Source: an uncultured Anaerobutyricum sp.
Lineage (GTDB): Bacteria; Bacillota; Clostridia; Lachnospirales; Lachnospiraceae
Assembly: GCA_934317185.1 (NCBI GenBank)
Contig: CAKREJ010000001.1
Span: 1 to 54,307 of the forward strand
Length of the DNA stretch: 54,307 nucleotides
Reading direction: 5' to 3'
The notes under the pieces are model-generated. The model was not told the DNA's origin. It did not search any database and worked only from the letters and a program-made list of their open reading frames with translations. Of this stretch, positions 34,671 to 44,195 are shown piece after piece; the stretch's first letter is position 1, and each line of letters opens with the position of its first letter. The position numbers and the translations under genes were made by a program.

Positions 34671-35768
34671 CTATACATTAAACTTAAATAATACCACATC
34701 GCCGTCTTGCATTACATACTCTTTTCCTTCAGAACGGACAAGACCTTTGTCTCTTGCAGCACTCATGCTTCCATTTGCAATCAGATCATCGTAGCCGATA
34801 ACATCTGCTTTGATAAATCCACGTTCAAAATCCGAATGAATTTTTCCTGCCGCCTGTGGAGCCTTTGTACCACGGGTAATTGTCCATGCCTTTGACTCGA
34901 TTGGACCGGCAGTAAGATAAGAGATAAGACCAAGCAGAGAATAGCTTGCTTTGATAAGCTTTTCAAGACCGGATTCCTTTAAACCGAGATCTTCAAGGAA
35001 CATAGCCTTTTCGTCATCATCAAGTTCTGCGATTTCCTGTTCGATCTGAGCACATACAACAAATACTTCTGCTTCACAGCTCTTAGCATATTCTCTTACT
35101 TTCTGTACATAATTGTTCTCTGCACCGTCATCTGCTAAATCATCCTCAGAAACATTAGCAGCAAAGATGACAGGCTTTGCCGTAAGAAGATTGCATTCAT
35201 TTAATAAAGCCAGTTCATCTTCATCTTCTGTTACAAATGTTTTTGCAAGCTGTCCATCTTCAAGATGGGCTTTTACTTTCTTTAAGAAATCTACTTCAGC
35301 AGCAATTTTTTTATCATTATGCGCTGCACGGGCAGATTTGGAGATGCGACGGTCTAATACTTCAATATCAGAAAAAATAAGCTCAAAGTTAATTGTTTCA
35401 ATATCACGAAGTGGGTCAACACTGCCGTCAACGTGAATTACGTTTGTATCCTCAAAGCAACGTACAACATGAACGATGGCATCTACTTCACGGATATTTG
35501 CAAGGAACTGGTTTCCGAGTCCTTCACCCTTTGATGCACCTTTTACAAGACCGGCAATATCAACGAATTCAATTGTAGCCGGAACGATTTTGGCAGAATC
35601 ATACATATCAGACAGCACTTTAAGACGCTGATCCGGAACGGCAACAATACCAATATTAGGGTCTATAGTACAGAATGGATAATTGGCAGACTCTGCTCCT
35701 GCCTTTGTCAGGGAGTTAAATAATGTACTCTTACCGACATTAGGAAGACCAACAATACCTAATTTCAT
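34671..35768 (-). CDS. ychF: YchF/OLA1-family P-loop ATPase
   Basis: 365 residues, the normal length. The P-loop GLPNVGKST is at the start, with [17 protein letters not shown], the NVSE block that replaces NKxD and gives ATP preference, and a C-terminal TGS-like domain ([21 protein letters not shown]). It binds ribosomes and is involved in stress responses. AGGAGG ribosome site. Divergent from lgt. Confidence 0.96.
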   Translation of the reverse strand: MKLGIVGLPNVGKSTLFNSLTKAGAESANYPFCTIDPNIGIVAVPDQRLKVLSDMYDSAKIVPATIEFVDIAGLVKGASKGEGLGNQFLANIREVDAIVHVVRCFEDTNVIHVDGSVDPLRDIETINFELIFSDIEVLDRRISKSARAAHNDKKIAAEVDFLKKVKAHLEDGQLAKTFVTEDEDELALLNECNLLTAKPVIFAANVSEDDLADDGAENNYVQKVREYAKSCEAEVFVVCAQIEQEIAELDDDEKAMFLEDLGLKESGLEKLIKASYSLLGLISYLTAGPIESKAWTITRGTKAPQAAGKIHSDFERGFIKADVIGYDDLIANGSMSAARDKGLVRSEGKEYVMQDGDVVLFKFNV

Positions 35769-35813
35769 AAAAAACTTCCTCCTGTTTTAGCTAACTTTAT
35801 AATTCAATCTAAT

Positions 35814-35825
35814 ATTGTAGCATAG
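35814..35825 (-). promoter_or_regulatory. Extended -10 promoter for ychF
   Basis: On the - strand TGCTACAAT lies about 45 bp upstream of the start codon. The -35 region is poor. Confidence 0.45.
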
Positions 35826-35871
35826 AAAGTAAGAAAAAGACAGGGATTTCTGATTTAAATAGCAATCTGGA

Positions 35872-35900
35872 TTGAAATTTCCTTATGAGGAGGATATAAT
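35872..35900 (+). promoter_or_regulatory. Sigma-A promoter for lgt
   Basis: TTGAAA (35872-35877), a 17-bp spacer and TATAAT (35895-35900), giving a leader of about 25 nt. Confidence 0.87.
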
Positions 35901-35930
35901 AAAAAAATACAATAAAAACAGGAGGAATTT

Positions 35931-36827
35931 ATGCAGTATACAGATATAAGATTTCCACATATCGGGATTGTGCTTTCTCATGTAGGAAGATATATTTCTG
36001 TTGGGAATTTTCAAATTATGTTTTATGGAATCATTATTGCCTGTGGTTTTCTGGCAGGCTTATTTGTTGCACAGCAGGAGGCAAAAAGAACGGGGCAGAA
36101 TCCGGAGCTTTATATGGATTATCTGCTGTGGATGATGATTCCGGCAATTATTGGGGCGAGAATTTATTATGTTGTATTTTCCTGGGATGCATATCGGAAT
36201 AACATTCCGGAGATTTTTAATTTAAGACACGGAGGACTGGGTATTGTCGGAGGAGTCATTATGGCGATTCTGGTATTACTGATTTTTGCGAGGAAGCGTA
36301 AGCAAAGTGCTTTGTTGATGCTGGATACGATGACAATGGGACTACTTCTGGGACAGATTATGGGACGCTGGGGCAATTTCTTTAATCGAGAAGCTTTTGG
36401 CGGATATACGAATGGACCTCTGGCGATGCAGATTCCTCTTAAATATTTTGAACAATATGGAAGGGTAGACGAATTAAGGGCTTCAGGAATTCTTGATCAT
36501 CTTGTAACTCTTACGGTAAATGGAGAAAAAATGTCCTATATTCAGGTACATCCGACATTTCTTTATGAGGGATTATGGAATCTTTTTATTTTACTTTGTA
36601 TCTTTTTATATCGTAAACATAAGAAGTTTGATGGGGAATTGTTATGTATTTATCTGATGGGATATGGTGCAGGAAGATTCTTTATTGAAGGTCTTCGGGT
36701 GGATCAGTTAACTATCGGACATACAGGAATCGCAGTAACACAGGTGGTATGTATTGTAAGCTTTGTCGGAGGACTTATTGGAATGATTTTAGGACGAAGC
36801 AGACATAAAAAGAGTAAGACTTGCTAA
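35931..36827 (+). CDS. lgt: Prolipoprotein diacylglyceryl transferase
   Basis: 298 residues with about seven membrane segments. The Lgt signature GRWGNFFNREAFGG is present, together with a FLYEGLWN block and GRFFIEGLRVD. It attaches diacylglycerol to the lipobox Cys of prolipoproteins in the cytoplasmic membrane. AGGAGG ribosome site. Confidence 0.95.
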   Translation: MQYTDIRFPHIGIVLSHVGRYISVGNFQIMFYGIIIACGFLAGLFVAQQEAKRTGQNPELYMDYLLWMMIPAIIGARIYYVVFSWDAYRNNIPEIFNLRHGGLGIVGGVIMAILVLLIFARKRKQSALLMLDTMTMGLLLGQIMGRWGNFFNREAFGGYTNGPLAMQIPLKYFEQYGRVDELRASGILDHLVTLTVNGEKMSYIQVHPTFLYEGLWNLFILLCIFLYRKHKKFDGELLCIYLMGYGAGRFFIEGLRVDQLTIGHTGIAVTQVVCIVSFVGGLIGMILGRSRHKKSKTC

Positions 36828-36849
36828 AACCGCCTGTTTATGCTATAAT
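36821..36849 (+). promoter_or_regulatory. Sigma-A promoter for the TagGH-type operon
   Basis: TTGCTA (36821-36826, overlapping the lgt stop), a 17-bp spacer and TATAAT (36844-36849) with an extended TGC. Confidence 0.85.
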
Positions 36850-36901
36850 TCCTTAGGTTTTCACAAAAATTATACAAAAAGCCAATTGGCTGGAGGATGT
36901 T

Positions 36902-37684
36902 ATGAAGCGATTTTGGAAAGATTTAACGAGTCATTATCGCTACGCCATTTATTCTGCAAAGTCAGAATTAAAGTCAGAGGTTGCTAACTCCTATCTGAAC
37001 TGGATATGGTGGGTATTAGAGCCATTCTGTTTCATGCTGATTTATGCATTTATCTTTGGTGTTGTGTTTAATGCAAGCGAACAGTATTTCCCGGTATTTA
37101 TTTTTGTTGGTATTACTGCCTGGGATTTTTTTAATCGATGTGTGACACAGAGCGTAAAGCTTTTGAAGAATAATAAGTCTATCGTAACAAAGGTATATAT
37201 TCCGAAGTTTATTTTGCTTATATCCAAGATGTTTTTCAATGGCTATAAGATGCTTTTCTCCTTTGGTATTATCGTAGTCATGGTTATTTATTTTAGAATA
37301 CCGATTACTTTGAATGTTTTATATGTTATTCCTGTATTTATCGTACTTTTTGTCATTACATTTGCCTGTATGACACATCTTATGCATTATGGGGTGTTTA
37401 TTCAGGATTTGGCGAACGTAACGAATATTGCCCTTCGTATGATTTTTTATATGACTGGTATTTTCTACAATATTGAGACAAGACTTCCGGCAAAATATAC
37501 AGGGGTTCTTATGAAGGGGAATCCGATGGCACTTATTTTAAGTAGTTTGAGAAAGTGTATTTTATATGGACAGGCACCAGATGTAAAGTGGCTTATCATA
37601 TGGTTTATTGTCGGTGTGATTATTGCTGCATTGGGAATTCGTAAGATTTATAAGAATGAAAACAGCTATGTAAAGGTGATTTAA
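36902..37684 (+). CDS. ABC-2 type polysaccharide export permease (TagG-like)
   Basis: 260 residues, about six membrane segments, with the start RFWKDLTSHYRYAIYSAKSELKSEVANSYLNWIWWVLEP typical in pattern of TagG/RfbA/Wzm permeases (quoted in part: SYLNWIWWVLEP). It forms the channel of an exporter for lipid-linked teichoic acid or other surface polysaccharide. GGAGG ribosome site. Overlaps the ATPase gene by 1 nt (TAATG). Confidence 0.9.
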   Translation: MKRFWKDLTSHYRYAIYSAKSELKSEVANSYLNWIWWVLEPFCFMLIYAFIFGVVFNASEQYFPVFIFVGITAWDFFNRCVTQSVKLLKNNKSIVTKVYIPKFILLISKMFFNGYKMLFSFGIIVVMVIYFRIPITLNVLYVIPVFIVLFVITFACMTHLMHYGVFIQDLANVTNIALRMIFYMTGIFYNIETRLPAKYTGVLMKGNPMALILSSLRKCILYGQAPDVKWLIIWFIVGVIIAALGIRKIYKNENSYVKVI

Positions 37685-38421
37685 TGGAAGAGAATAAGAA
37701 CAGTGCGATCAGTGTGAGAAATGTCTGCATTGATTATAAAAGTTTAAAAACAGGCTCGATTAAACAGAACTTTTTCAAATTAAAAAAGGTAGAACAGGAA
37801 GTATTTCATGCTGTAAGAAATGTTTCCTTTGAAGTTCCGGAAGGACAGATTCTTGGAATTACAGGAAAGAACGGTAGTGGAAAGTCTACGATGCTTCGTG
37901 CGATCGCAGGTATTTTCTCGGCAGACAGTGGAGAGATTGATCTTCACGGACATACGATTTCTTTATTGTCAATAGGTGTAGGTTTTAAGAATGAGTTGTC
38001 AGGAAGAGAGAATATTATTTTATCCGGAATGCTTCTTGGTTTCTCAAGAGAGTTTATTCTTGAAAAGATGCCGGAGATCATTGAATTCGCCGGAATTGGA
38101 AACTTTATCGATATGCCGGTGAAGACATATTCGAGTGGTATGTATTCCAAACTTGCATTTTCTATTACAGCGATACTTGAGACAGAGATCATGTTAATTG
38201 ATGAGGTACTTAGTGTAGGTGATCAGAAGTTTAAGAAAAAGAGTTATAACAAGATGAAGGAACTTATTTCTAAGAGAGACCGTACGGTAGTTATTGTGTC
38301 ACATAGTATGTCGACACTGGAAGATTTATGTGATCAGATCATATGGATGCATGATGGAGAGATCGTAATGTACGATAAGCCGGAAATTGTACTGCCGGTG
38401 TATACAGATTTCATGAGATAA
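37684..38421 (+). CDS. ABC polysaccharide export ATPase (TagH-like)
   Basis: 245 residues with intact motifs: Walker A GKNGSGKST, signature YSSGMYSKL, Walker B IMLIDEVLSVGD and switch His in IVSHSM. It is of the TagH/Wzt type but without a C-terminal substrate-binding extension. It pairs with the permease just upstream. The substrate may be the wall polymer also implied by the LCP/TagA-like genes at 592-3045, though those look catalytically altered. Confidence 0.92.
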   Translation: MEENKNSAISVRNVCIDYKSLKTGSIKQNFFKLKKVEQEVFHAVRNVSFEVPEGQILGITGKNGSGKSTMLRAIAGIFSADSGEIDLHGHTISLLSIGVGFKNELSGRENIILSGMLLGFSREFILEKMPEIIEFAGIGNFIDMPVKTYSSGMYSKLAFSITAILETEIMLIDEVLSVGDQKFKKKSYNKMKELISKRDRTVVIVSHSMSTLEDLCDQIIWMHDGEIVMYDKPEIVLPVYTDFMR

Positions 38422-38540
38422 ATTCTTTGTGTTATTATAGATTTTTAATAAAGAGACATTAGTTTTGCTGCTGATTCACCATTTAGGATAGCAGTTACTA
38501 TCTATAATAAAAAGAATAGTTATAAGAATAAATAACAAAA

Positions 38541-38586
38541 AAAGAGGAACGGTTGTTTTTTGGCAGACAATCGTTCTTTTTCTTTT
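38541..38586 (+). terminator. Rho-independent terminator after the TagH-like gene
   Basis: GAGGAACGGTTGT pairs with ACAATCGTTCTTTTTCTTT, with a T-rich end. The rest of the 264-bp gap holds a short GATAG/CTATC hairpin and the rsmH promoter. Confidence 0.8.
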
Positions 38587-38628
38587 GAAATTTGCAGGTA
38601 AAACATTAAAAATAACAGTAGGTTTATA

Positions 38629-38657
38629 TTGCAATACACACCTTGATGATATAAAAT
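38629..38657 (+). promoter_or_regulatory. Likely sigma-A promoter of the division/cell-wall cluster
   Basis: TTGCAA (38629-38634), a 17-bp spacer and TAAAAT (38652-38657), upstream of rsmH. No mraZ gene or MraZ-type repeated boxes are seen here. Confidence 0.55.
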
Positions 38658-38685
38658 AAAACTTAAATGGAATGCGGAGGTAAAA

Positions 38686-39636
38686 ATGGAATTTGTTCAT
38701 AAATCAATTATGTTAGAGGAAGTAATAGAGTCTCTGACAATCAAACCAAATGGAATTTATGTAGATGGAACCTTAGGCGGTGCGGGTCATTCTTTTGAAA
38801 TTGCCAGAAGACTTGGAGCACAGGGAAGGCTTATTGGAATTGATCAGGACGGAGAAGCGATCGCAGCGGCAACGAAGCGTCTTGAACCATATAAAGACAG
38901 AGTGACGATCGTAAGAAGTAATTATGCACAGATGAAGGAAGTTCTTAGAGATTTAGGGATTCCTAAGGTGGATGGGATTTTACTGGATCTGGGTGTTTCT
39001 TCTTATCAGCTTGATAATGCAGAGAGAGGCTTTACTTACAGAGAAGATGTGCCTCTTGATATGCGTATGGATCAGCGGCAGACAAAGACGGCCAGAGATA
39101 TTGTTAATGATTACAGCGAGATGGAGCTTTATCACATTATTCGTAATTACGGTGAGGATAAGTTTGCAAAGAATATCGCAAAGCATATTGTCCAGGCAAG
39201 ACAGAAGGCTCCGATTGAGACAACCGGTCAGCTTATTGAGATTATAAAGGCAGCTATTCCAAAGAAGGTACGTGCAACAGGTGGACATCCTGCCAAGAAG
39301 ACGTTTCAGGCAATTCGTATCGAGCTAAATCATGAGCTGGATGTGTTGAAGAATAATCTGGAAGATATGATAGATATGCTCGATGATGAAGGAAGAATTG
39401 CGATTATTACTTTCCATTCTTTAGAAGACAGAATTGTAAAGAATATTTTCAGAACTTGTGAAAGACCTTGTATCTGTCCGCCGGAATTTCCGGTATGTGT
39501 ATGTGGCAGAGTATCAAAGGGGAAGGTTATCACAAGAAAGCCTATCGTACCGGGCAGGGACGAGCTTGAAGAAAACAGCCGTTCTAAGAGTGCAAAGCTC
39601 CGTGTTTTTGAGAGAAGAATCAAAGAAGAATCATAA
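38686..39636 (+). CDS. rsmH: 16S rRNA m4C1402 methyltransferase RsmH (MraW)
   Basis: 316 residues. SAM motif [31 protein letters not shown] and [11 protein letters not shown] are all present. It leads the division and cell wall (dcw) cluster, as usual, but without mraZ upstream. GCGGAGG ribosome site. Confidence 0.96.
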   Translation: MEFVHKSIMLEEVIESLTIKPNGIYVDGTLGGAGHSFEIARRLGAQGRLIGIDQDGEAIAAATKRLEPYKDRVTIVRSNYAQMKEVLRDLGIPKVDGILLDLGVSSYQLDNAERGFTYREDVPLDMRMDQRQTKTARDIVNDYSEMELYHIIRNYGEDKFAKNIAKHIVQARQKAPIETTGQLIEIIKAAIPKKVRATGGHPAKKTFQAIRIELNHELDVLKNNLEDMIDMLDDEGRIAIITFHSLEDRIVKNIFRTCERPCICPPEFPVCVCGRVSKGKVITRKPIVPGRDELEENSRSKSAKLRVFERRIKEES

Positions 39637-39664
39637 CAGGTAACAAGGTTGGAGGTTTTAGGAT

Positions 39665-40192
39665 ATGGCACTTCGTAATACATCAGAACGTTATGACTAT
39701 ATTTTTGGAAATAATGCCAGAAAGATAGAAGAGAATATTGAGAACAGCGTAAATGGAAATGCAGTGCGTAAAAAACAGAGTGCTGTGAAGACAAAGCCTT
39801 CGCAGAGCGAGAGACGCTCAAACACTGTAACTAGTAGAGAAACAGAGCGAATTCGCAGAAACAAGGCAAGATTTATAGCATTTGACTGGAAATATACGTT
39901 AATCGCACTTTTGGCGGTAGTTATGTGTGCATCAGCAGCTATGTTTTATCTGCATGCGACAGTACAGCTTAATGTTATGGAACAGAAGATTTCTAATTTA
40001 AAAACAGAGAAGACAACATTGCTCAGCAAGCAAAGTGCATTACGTTCAGAGATTGACAAATCGATTAATTTAGATGAGATCAAGGCATATGCGGAGAAAA
40101 ATTTACATATGATAACTCCAAAGGATTCAAATATTCTTCTTTATAAAGGAGAGGACTATGATTATTTCAGGCAATATGAGAGTGTAGATTAA
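39665..40192 (+). CDS. FtsL-like cell division protein
   Basis: 175 residues. A long basic cytoplasmic N-terminus (about 1-76), one membrane segment at about 77-97 and a short extracellular coiled coil (VMEQKISNLKTEKTTLLSKQ) match FtsL topology, and the position between rsmH and a PBP gene matches FtsL order. Sequence conservation of FtsL is low, so the call relies mainly on topology and position. GGAGG site. Confidence 0.75.
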   Translation: MALRNTSERYDYIFGNNARKIEENIENSVNGNAVRKKQSAVKTKPSQSERRSNTVTSRETERIRRNKARFIAFDWKYTLIALLAVVMCASAAMFYLHATVQLNVMEQKISNLKTEKTTLLSKQSALRSEIDKSINLDEIKAYAEKNLHMITPKDSNILLYKGEDYDYFRQYESVD

Positions 40193-40215
40193 GGAAGAGA
40201 AAAGCAGGTGGAAAA

Positions 40216-42378
40216 GTGGCAGTGAAAGGAAAGAAGACAAAACGCCTGACGAATGTAATGAGAGGTAAGCTGATAGTAGTATTTATAGTTATCATCTGCC
40301 TCTTTTTAATTTTGACAGGAAGATTGATTTACTGGACGATAAATAAAGGCAGTGAATTTGAGACGATCGTACTTGGACAGCAGAAACATGACAGCAAGGT
40401 GATTCCCTTTGAGAGAGGTAAGATTTACGACAGAAATGGAAATATTCTTGCAACGAATGAAAAGATGTATACATTAGTGTTAGAGCCGAAAAATATTCTT
40501 GCACAAAAAGGGTATTATAAAAAAACAACAATAGATGCTCTGCATGAGTATATGGGATTTAGCAAGAGTGATCTGAATAAGATCATAAAAGAGAATTCAG
40601 ATTCGTATTATGTCGTATATAAAAAAAATATGACTTACGATGAGGTTGAGAAGTTTCAGAAGTTTTTAGATTTGGCAGGAAAGTCTACGAAAGGGGTTTC
40701 AGAAGAAAAAAAAGCAAAGATACAAAAAGCGAATAAAGTAAAGGGTGTTAGTTTTGAGGAATCTTATAAGAGAGTTTATCCATATGATTCTCTTGCCTGC
40801 AGAGTTCTTGGCTTTACTTCTTCCGGTAATGTCGGCAATTGGGGAATAGAACAGTATTATAACGAAGAGCTTAACGGGGTGAATGGAAGAGCCTATTATT
40901 ATTTTAATGAGGAGCTTGAGCAGGAACAGAGTGTAAAAGCGGCAAAGAATGGTAAATCTGTCGTAAGTACAATTGATATGCAGATTCAGAAGATTATCGA
41001 AGAGAAGCTAAAGAAGTTTGACAGTGAGATTGGAAGTGAGGCTACTAATATTTTAGTTATGAATCCTCAAAATGGAGAGATTCTTGGGATGGCAAGTTCT
41101 AATCCGTACAATCTCAATGAGCCGATGGATGAGAAGATGCTGCTATCTTTATATTCTCAAAGTGAAATTGATGAGATGAAAGCATATACGGAGCAGAAGG
41201 AGAAAGAAGAAGCAGATTCTGAGGAAGACGATATACAAAGTGAAGATTCTTCTGAAAAAGAAGATGAAAAAGAAGATAAGAAAACAATCTATGATGCCTT
41301 TTATGAACTGTGGAGGAATTTTATCATAAGTAATACGAATGAACCAGGCTCTACCTATAAACCATTTACTGTGGCAGCAGGGCTTGAGAGTGGCATTTTG
41401 ACCGGTAATGAAAGTTATTTCTGTACAGGCTCCCTCATGGTAGGAAAGCGTAATATTGGTTGTTCCCATGTACATGGAAATATTACTTTGAAAAATGCAT
41501 TGGCCAAGTCGTGTAATGTTGCGATGATGAATATTGCATTCAATGAAGGTGCGGACACATTTTATAAATATCAGAATATCTTTGGTTTTGGACGCAGCAC
41601 AGGAATCGATCTTCCCGGAGAAGCAGAAACCAAAAGCCTTGTATATAATGCTTCCAATTATTCAAATAGTGTAACTTTGGCAACGAATTCGTTTGGACAG
41701 AACTTTAACTGTACGATGATGCAGATGGCAGCAGGTATCAGTTCATTAATCAATGGAGGGAATTATTATCGTCCTCATATTGTGAAGCAGATTCAAAGTG
41801 ACAGTGGAAATGTTATAAAAAATGTAGAAAAAGAGGTTTTAAGAAAGACAGTTTCTGAAGATACTTCCGCAACAATTCGTTCTTATATGCAGGAAACAGT
41901 AGAATCCGGAACGGGAACAAAGGCACAGATTGAAGGATATACGATTGGTGGAAAGACAGGAACCGCCGAAAAGATTCCTAGAAATAAAAAGGATTACTAT
42001 ATTTCATTTATTGGATTTACTCCGGTAGATAACCCACAGCTTCTGATTTATGTGACAATTGATGAACCCCATGTATCTTTTCAGGCCAATGCCGGACTGG
42101 CAGTAGAATTAGAAAAGTCCTGCATGGAAGAAATTGTGGATGTATTAGGTATAAAACCGGAAAAAGCGACGGCAAATACGGACAATGCAGCAGATACAGA
42201 TAGTACTACAGATGCAGACGATGCAGCGGACACAGATAGTACTACAGATACGGACAATGCAGCAGACGCAGATAACACCACAGATACAGACGATGCAGTG
42301 GATAAAGACAGTGCAGCAAGTACAGAAAGTACAGCAAATACAGGAGAATCAGAGAGTGGGGATAGTAATATAGAATAA
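40216..42378 (+). CDS. Class B penicillin-binding protein, FtsI/PbpB-like, with acidic insertion and repeat tail
   Basis: 720 residues from a GTG start. It has a membrane segment at about 19-40, a PBP dimerisation domain (ERGKIYDRNGNILATNE), then the transpeptidase domain with Ser379-x-x-Lys382 (GSTYKPF), Ser432-Cys-Asn434 and Lys580-Thr-Gly582. An acidic loop (about 317-352, rich in E, D, S, K) sits just before the SxxK motif. The C-terminus carries four 12-residue Asp/Thr/Ala repeats. It cross-links septal peptidoglycan. It follows ftsL and precedes a second PBP gene, the pbpB-spoVD arrangement. Confidence 0.9.
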   Translation: MAVKGKKTKRLTNVMRGKLIVVFIVIICLFLILTGRLIYWTINKGSEFETIVLGQQKHDSKVIPFERGKIYDRNGNILATNEKMYTLVLEPKNILAQKGYYKKTTIDALHEYMGFSKSDLNKIIKENSDSYYVVYKKNMTYDEVEKFQKFLDLAGKSTKGVSEEKKAKIQKANKVKGVSFEESYKRVYPYDSLACRVLGFTSSGNVGNWGIEQYYNEELNGVNGRAYYYFNEELEQEQSVKAAKNGKSVVSTIDMQIQKIIEEKLKKFDSEIGSEATNILVMNPQNGEILGMASSNPYNLNEPMDEKMLLSLYSQSEIDEMKAYTEQKEKEEADSEEDDIQSEDSSEKEDEKEDKKTIYDAFYELWRNFIISNTNEPGSTYKPFTVAAGLESGILTGNESYFCTGSLMVGKRNIGCSHVHGNITLKNALAKSCNVAMMNIAFNEGADTFYKYQNIFGFGRSTGIDLPGEAETKSLVYNASNYSNSVTLATNSFGQNFNCTMMQMAAGISSLINGGNYYRPHIVKQIQSDSGNVIKNVEKEVLRKTVSEDTSATIRSYMQETVESGTGTKAQIEGYTIGGKTGTAEKIPRNKKDYYISFIGFTPVDNPQLLIYVTIDEPHVSFQANAGLAVELEKSCMEEIVDVLGIKPEKATANTDNAADTDSTTDADDAADTDSTTDTDNAADADNTTDTDDAVDKDSAASTESTANTGESESGDSNIE
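42190..42333 (+). repeat. Four tandem 36-bp repeats in the PBP tail
   Basis: Units 42190-42225, 42226-42261, 42262-42297 and a degenerate 42298-42333 encode 12-residue units of the type ADTDSTTDADDA. They are in frame, so copy number could change without a frameshift. Confidence 0.85.
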
Positions 42379-42414
42379 GTTTTTGCGTATACTGATAATA
42401 AAATATTTCTGAAG

Positions 42415-44133
42415 GTGATACTTATAAAGATACATTCATTTCAGAAAAGGAAGTATAACGTTATGTTTCTGGCACTTACGTTAATCTTCCTGCTGTTGAT
42501 TGGAAGACTAATTTATTTGATGATTTTTTGTTCGAAGGATTTGAGTGAAAAAGCATTAAATATTGAGCAGAGAGAGCGAACGATAAAGGCAGCCAGAGGA
42601 AAAATTTATGACAGAAACGGAGTGGTTTTGGCAGATAATCAGGCAGTATGCTCCGTTTCTGTCATTTATTATCAGATAAAACAGCCAGAGAAGGTAATAA
42701 AGCTATTATCCGGGAAATTGGAACTACCTGAGGAAGAGGTACGAAAAAAGGTAGAGAAAATATCGTCCAGAGAAAAAATAAAAAGTAATGTACCTAAAGC
42801 AATCGCAGATGAGATAAGGGAAGCAGAGCTTGAAGGTGTGAAGGTGGATGAAGATTATAAGAGGTATTATCCCTTTGGTTCTCTTGCTTCTAAGGTACTT
42901 GGCTTTTCCGGAGCAGATAATCAGGGGATTTTGGGATTGGAATCAAAATATGATAACGTTTTACGAGGAATCGATGGTAAGATTCTTACTATGACCGATT
43001 ATCAGGGAGTGGAGCTGCGAAACCAGGCAGAGGACAGAATAGAGCCTGTCAGCGGTAATGATTTATATATATCATTAGATTACAATATACAGTGTTATGC
43101 ACAACAGGCCGCAGAAAAGGTTTTAAAGACGAAAAAGGCAAAAAGAGTTTCCGTTATTTTGATGAACCCACAAAACGGAGAAATATATGCACTTGTCAGT
43201 GCTCCGGAATACGATTTGAATCAGCCGTTTACATTGACGAAAGAATATAAATCCGAAGAAAAAAATCAGAACACCAAGCTAAATAATATGTGGAGAAATC
43301 CTGTAATAAGTGATTCTTATGAGCCGGGATCTACCTTTAAGATTATTACAGCTATTGCAGCTTTAGAGGAACATAAGGTAACAGTGCAGGACACTTTTTT
43401 TTGTCCGGGATTTAAAATCGTTGAGGATAGAAAAATACGATGTCATAAGACAAACGGACATGGTTCAGAGAACTTTAAAGAAGGAGTTATGAACTCCTGT
43501 AATCCTGTTTTTATGGAAATTGGTGCAAGAGTTGGGGCAAAAGCAATGCTTCAATATTATAAAAAACTTGGACTTTACGAAAAAACCGGTGTGGATTTGC
43601 CGGGAGAGGCGAATTCTATCATGCATAAGCTTGATAAAATCGGGGCGGTAGAATTGGCAACAATGTCATTTGGACAGTCAATACAGATTACTCCATTACA
43701 GTTAATGAGAGCAGTTAGTGCGGGAATTAACGGAGGAAAACTTGTAACACCACATTTGGCACTGGAGAGAAAATCTGCCGTTACCAAAGAACTGACAGAG
43801 TATGAATATCATGTAAAAGAAGGGGCAGTTTCTAAAGAAACATCAGCAACTCTTCGAGAGCTTTTAGAAGCGGTTGTAGCAGAAGGAACAGGGAAAAACG
43901 GGCAGGTGGAAGGATTTCGGGTAGGTGGAAAGACCGCTACGAGCGAGAAGCTTCCCAGAAGAAATGGAAAATATATTTCTTCCTTTCTTGGTTTTGCTCC
44001 TGCGAATCATCCAAAGATTCTCGGAATTGTTCTTATTGATGAACCGCAGGGAACGTATTACGGGGGAGTGATCGCAGCACCTGTGATGGCGGAAATTTTT
44101 CAAAATATCCTGCCATATCTTGATAATATATAA
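42415..44133 (+). CDS. Class B penicillin-binding protein, SpoVD-like, with KTA in place of KTG
   Basis: 572 residues from a GTG at 42415 with AAGG just upstream. It has a membrane segment at about 18-37, a dimerisation domain (RGKIYDRNGVVLADNQ) and a transpeptidase domain with Ser306-x-x-Lys309 (GSTFKII) and Ser361-Cys-Asn363. The third motif reads Lys506-Thr-Ala508. No PASTA repeats. By position it corresponds to spoVD in Bacillus (spore cortex synthesis), though a division role cannot be excluded. Confidence 0.87.
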   Translation: MILIKIHSFQKRKYNVMFLALTLIFLLLIGRLIYLMIFCSKDLSEKALNIEQRERTIKAARGKIYDRNGVVLADNQAVCSVSVIYYQIKQPEKVIKLLSGKLELPEEEVRKKVEKISSREKIKSNVPKAIADEIREAELEGVKVDEDYKRYYPFGSLASKVLGFSGADNQGILGLESKYDNVLRGIDGKILTMTDYQGVELRNQAEDRIEPVSGNDLYISLDYNIQCYAQQAAEKVLKTKKAKRVSVILMNPQNGEIYALVSAPEYDLNQPFTLTKEYKSEEKNQNTKLNNMWRNPVISDSYEPGSTFKIITAIAALEEHKVTVQDTFFCPGFKIVEDRKIRCHKTNGHGSENFKEGVMNSCNPVFMEIGARVGAKAMLQYYKKLGLYEKTGVDLPGEANSIMHKLDKIGAVELATMSFGQSIQITPLQLMRAVSAGINGGKLVTPHLALERKSAVTKELTEYEYHVKEGAVSKETSATLRELLEAVVAEGTGKNGQVEGFRVGGKTATSEKLPRRNGKYISSFLGFAPANHPKILGIVLIDEPQGTYYGGVIAAPVMAEIFQNILPYLDNI

Positions 44134-44195
44134 AAATAGGATTATACTGTGTAAGAATGTCTTAAATTACAAAGAGATAAAATGGAGGTTAGATT

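Noticed and set aside
39330..39821. 163-codon - strand frame across rsmH and the FtsL-like gene
   Set aside because: It spans two confident + strand genes, has no ribosome site and Ser-rich shadow composition.
42190..42333. Regularly spaced repeats considered as a CRISPR array
   Set aside because: They are contiguous 36-bp units without spacers, in frame inside a PBP gene.
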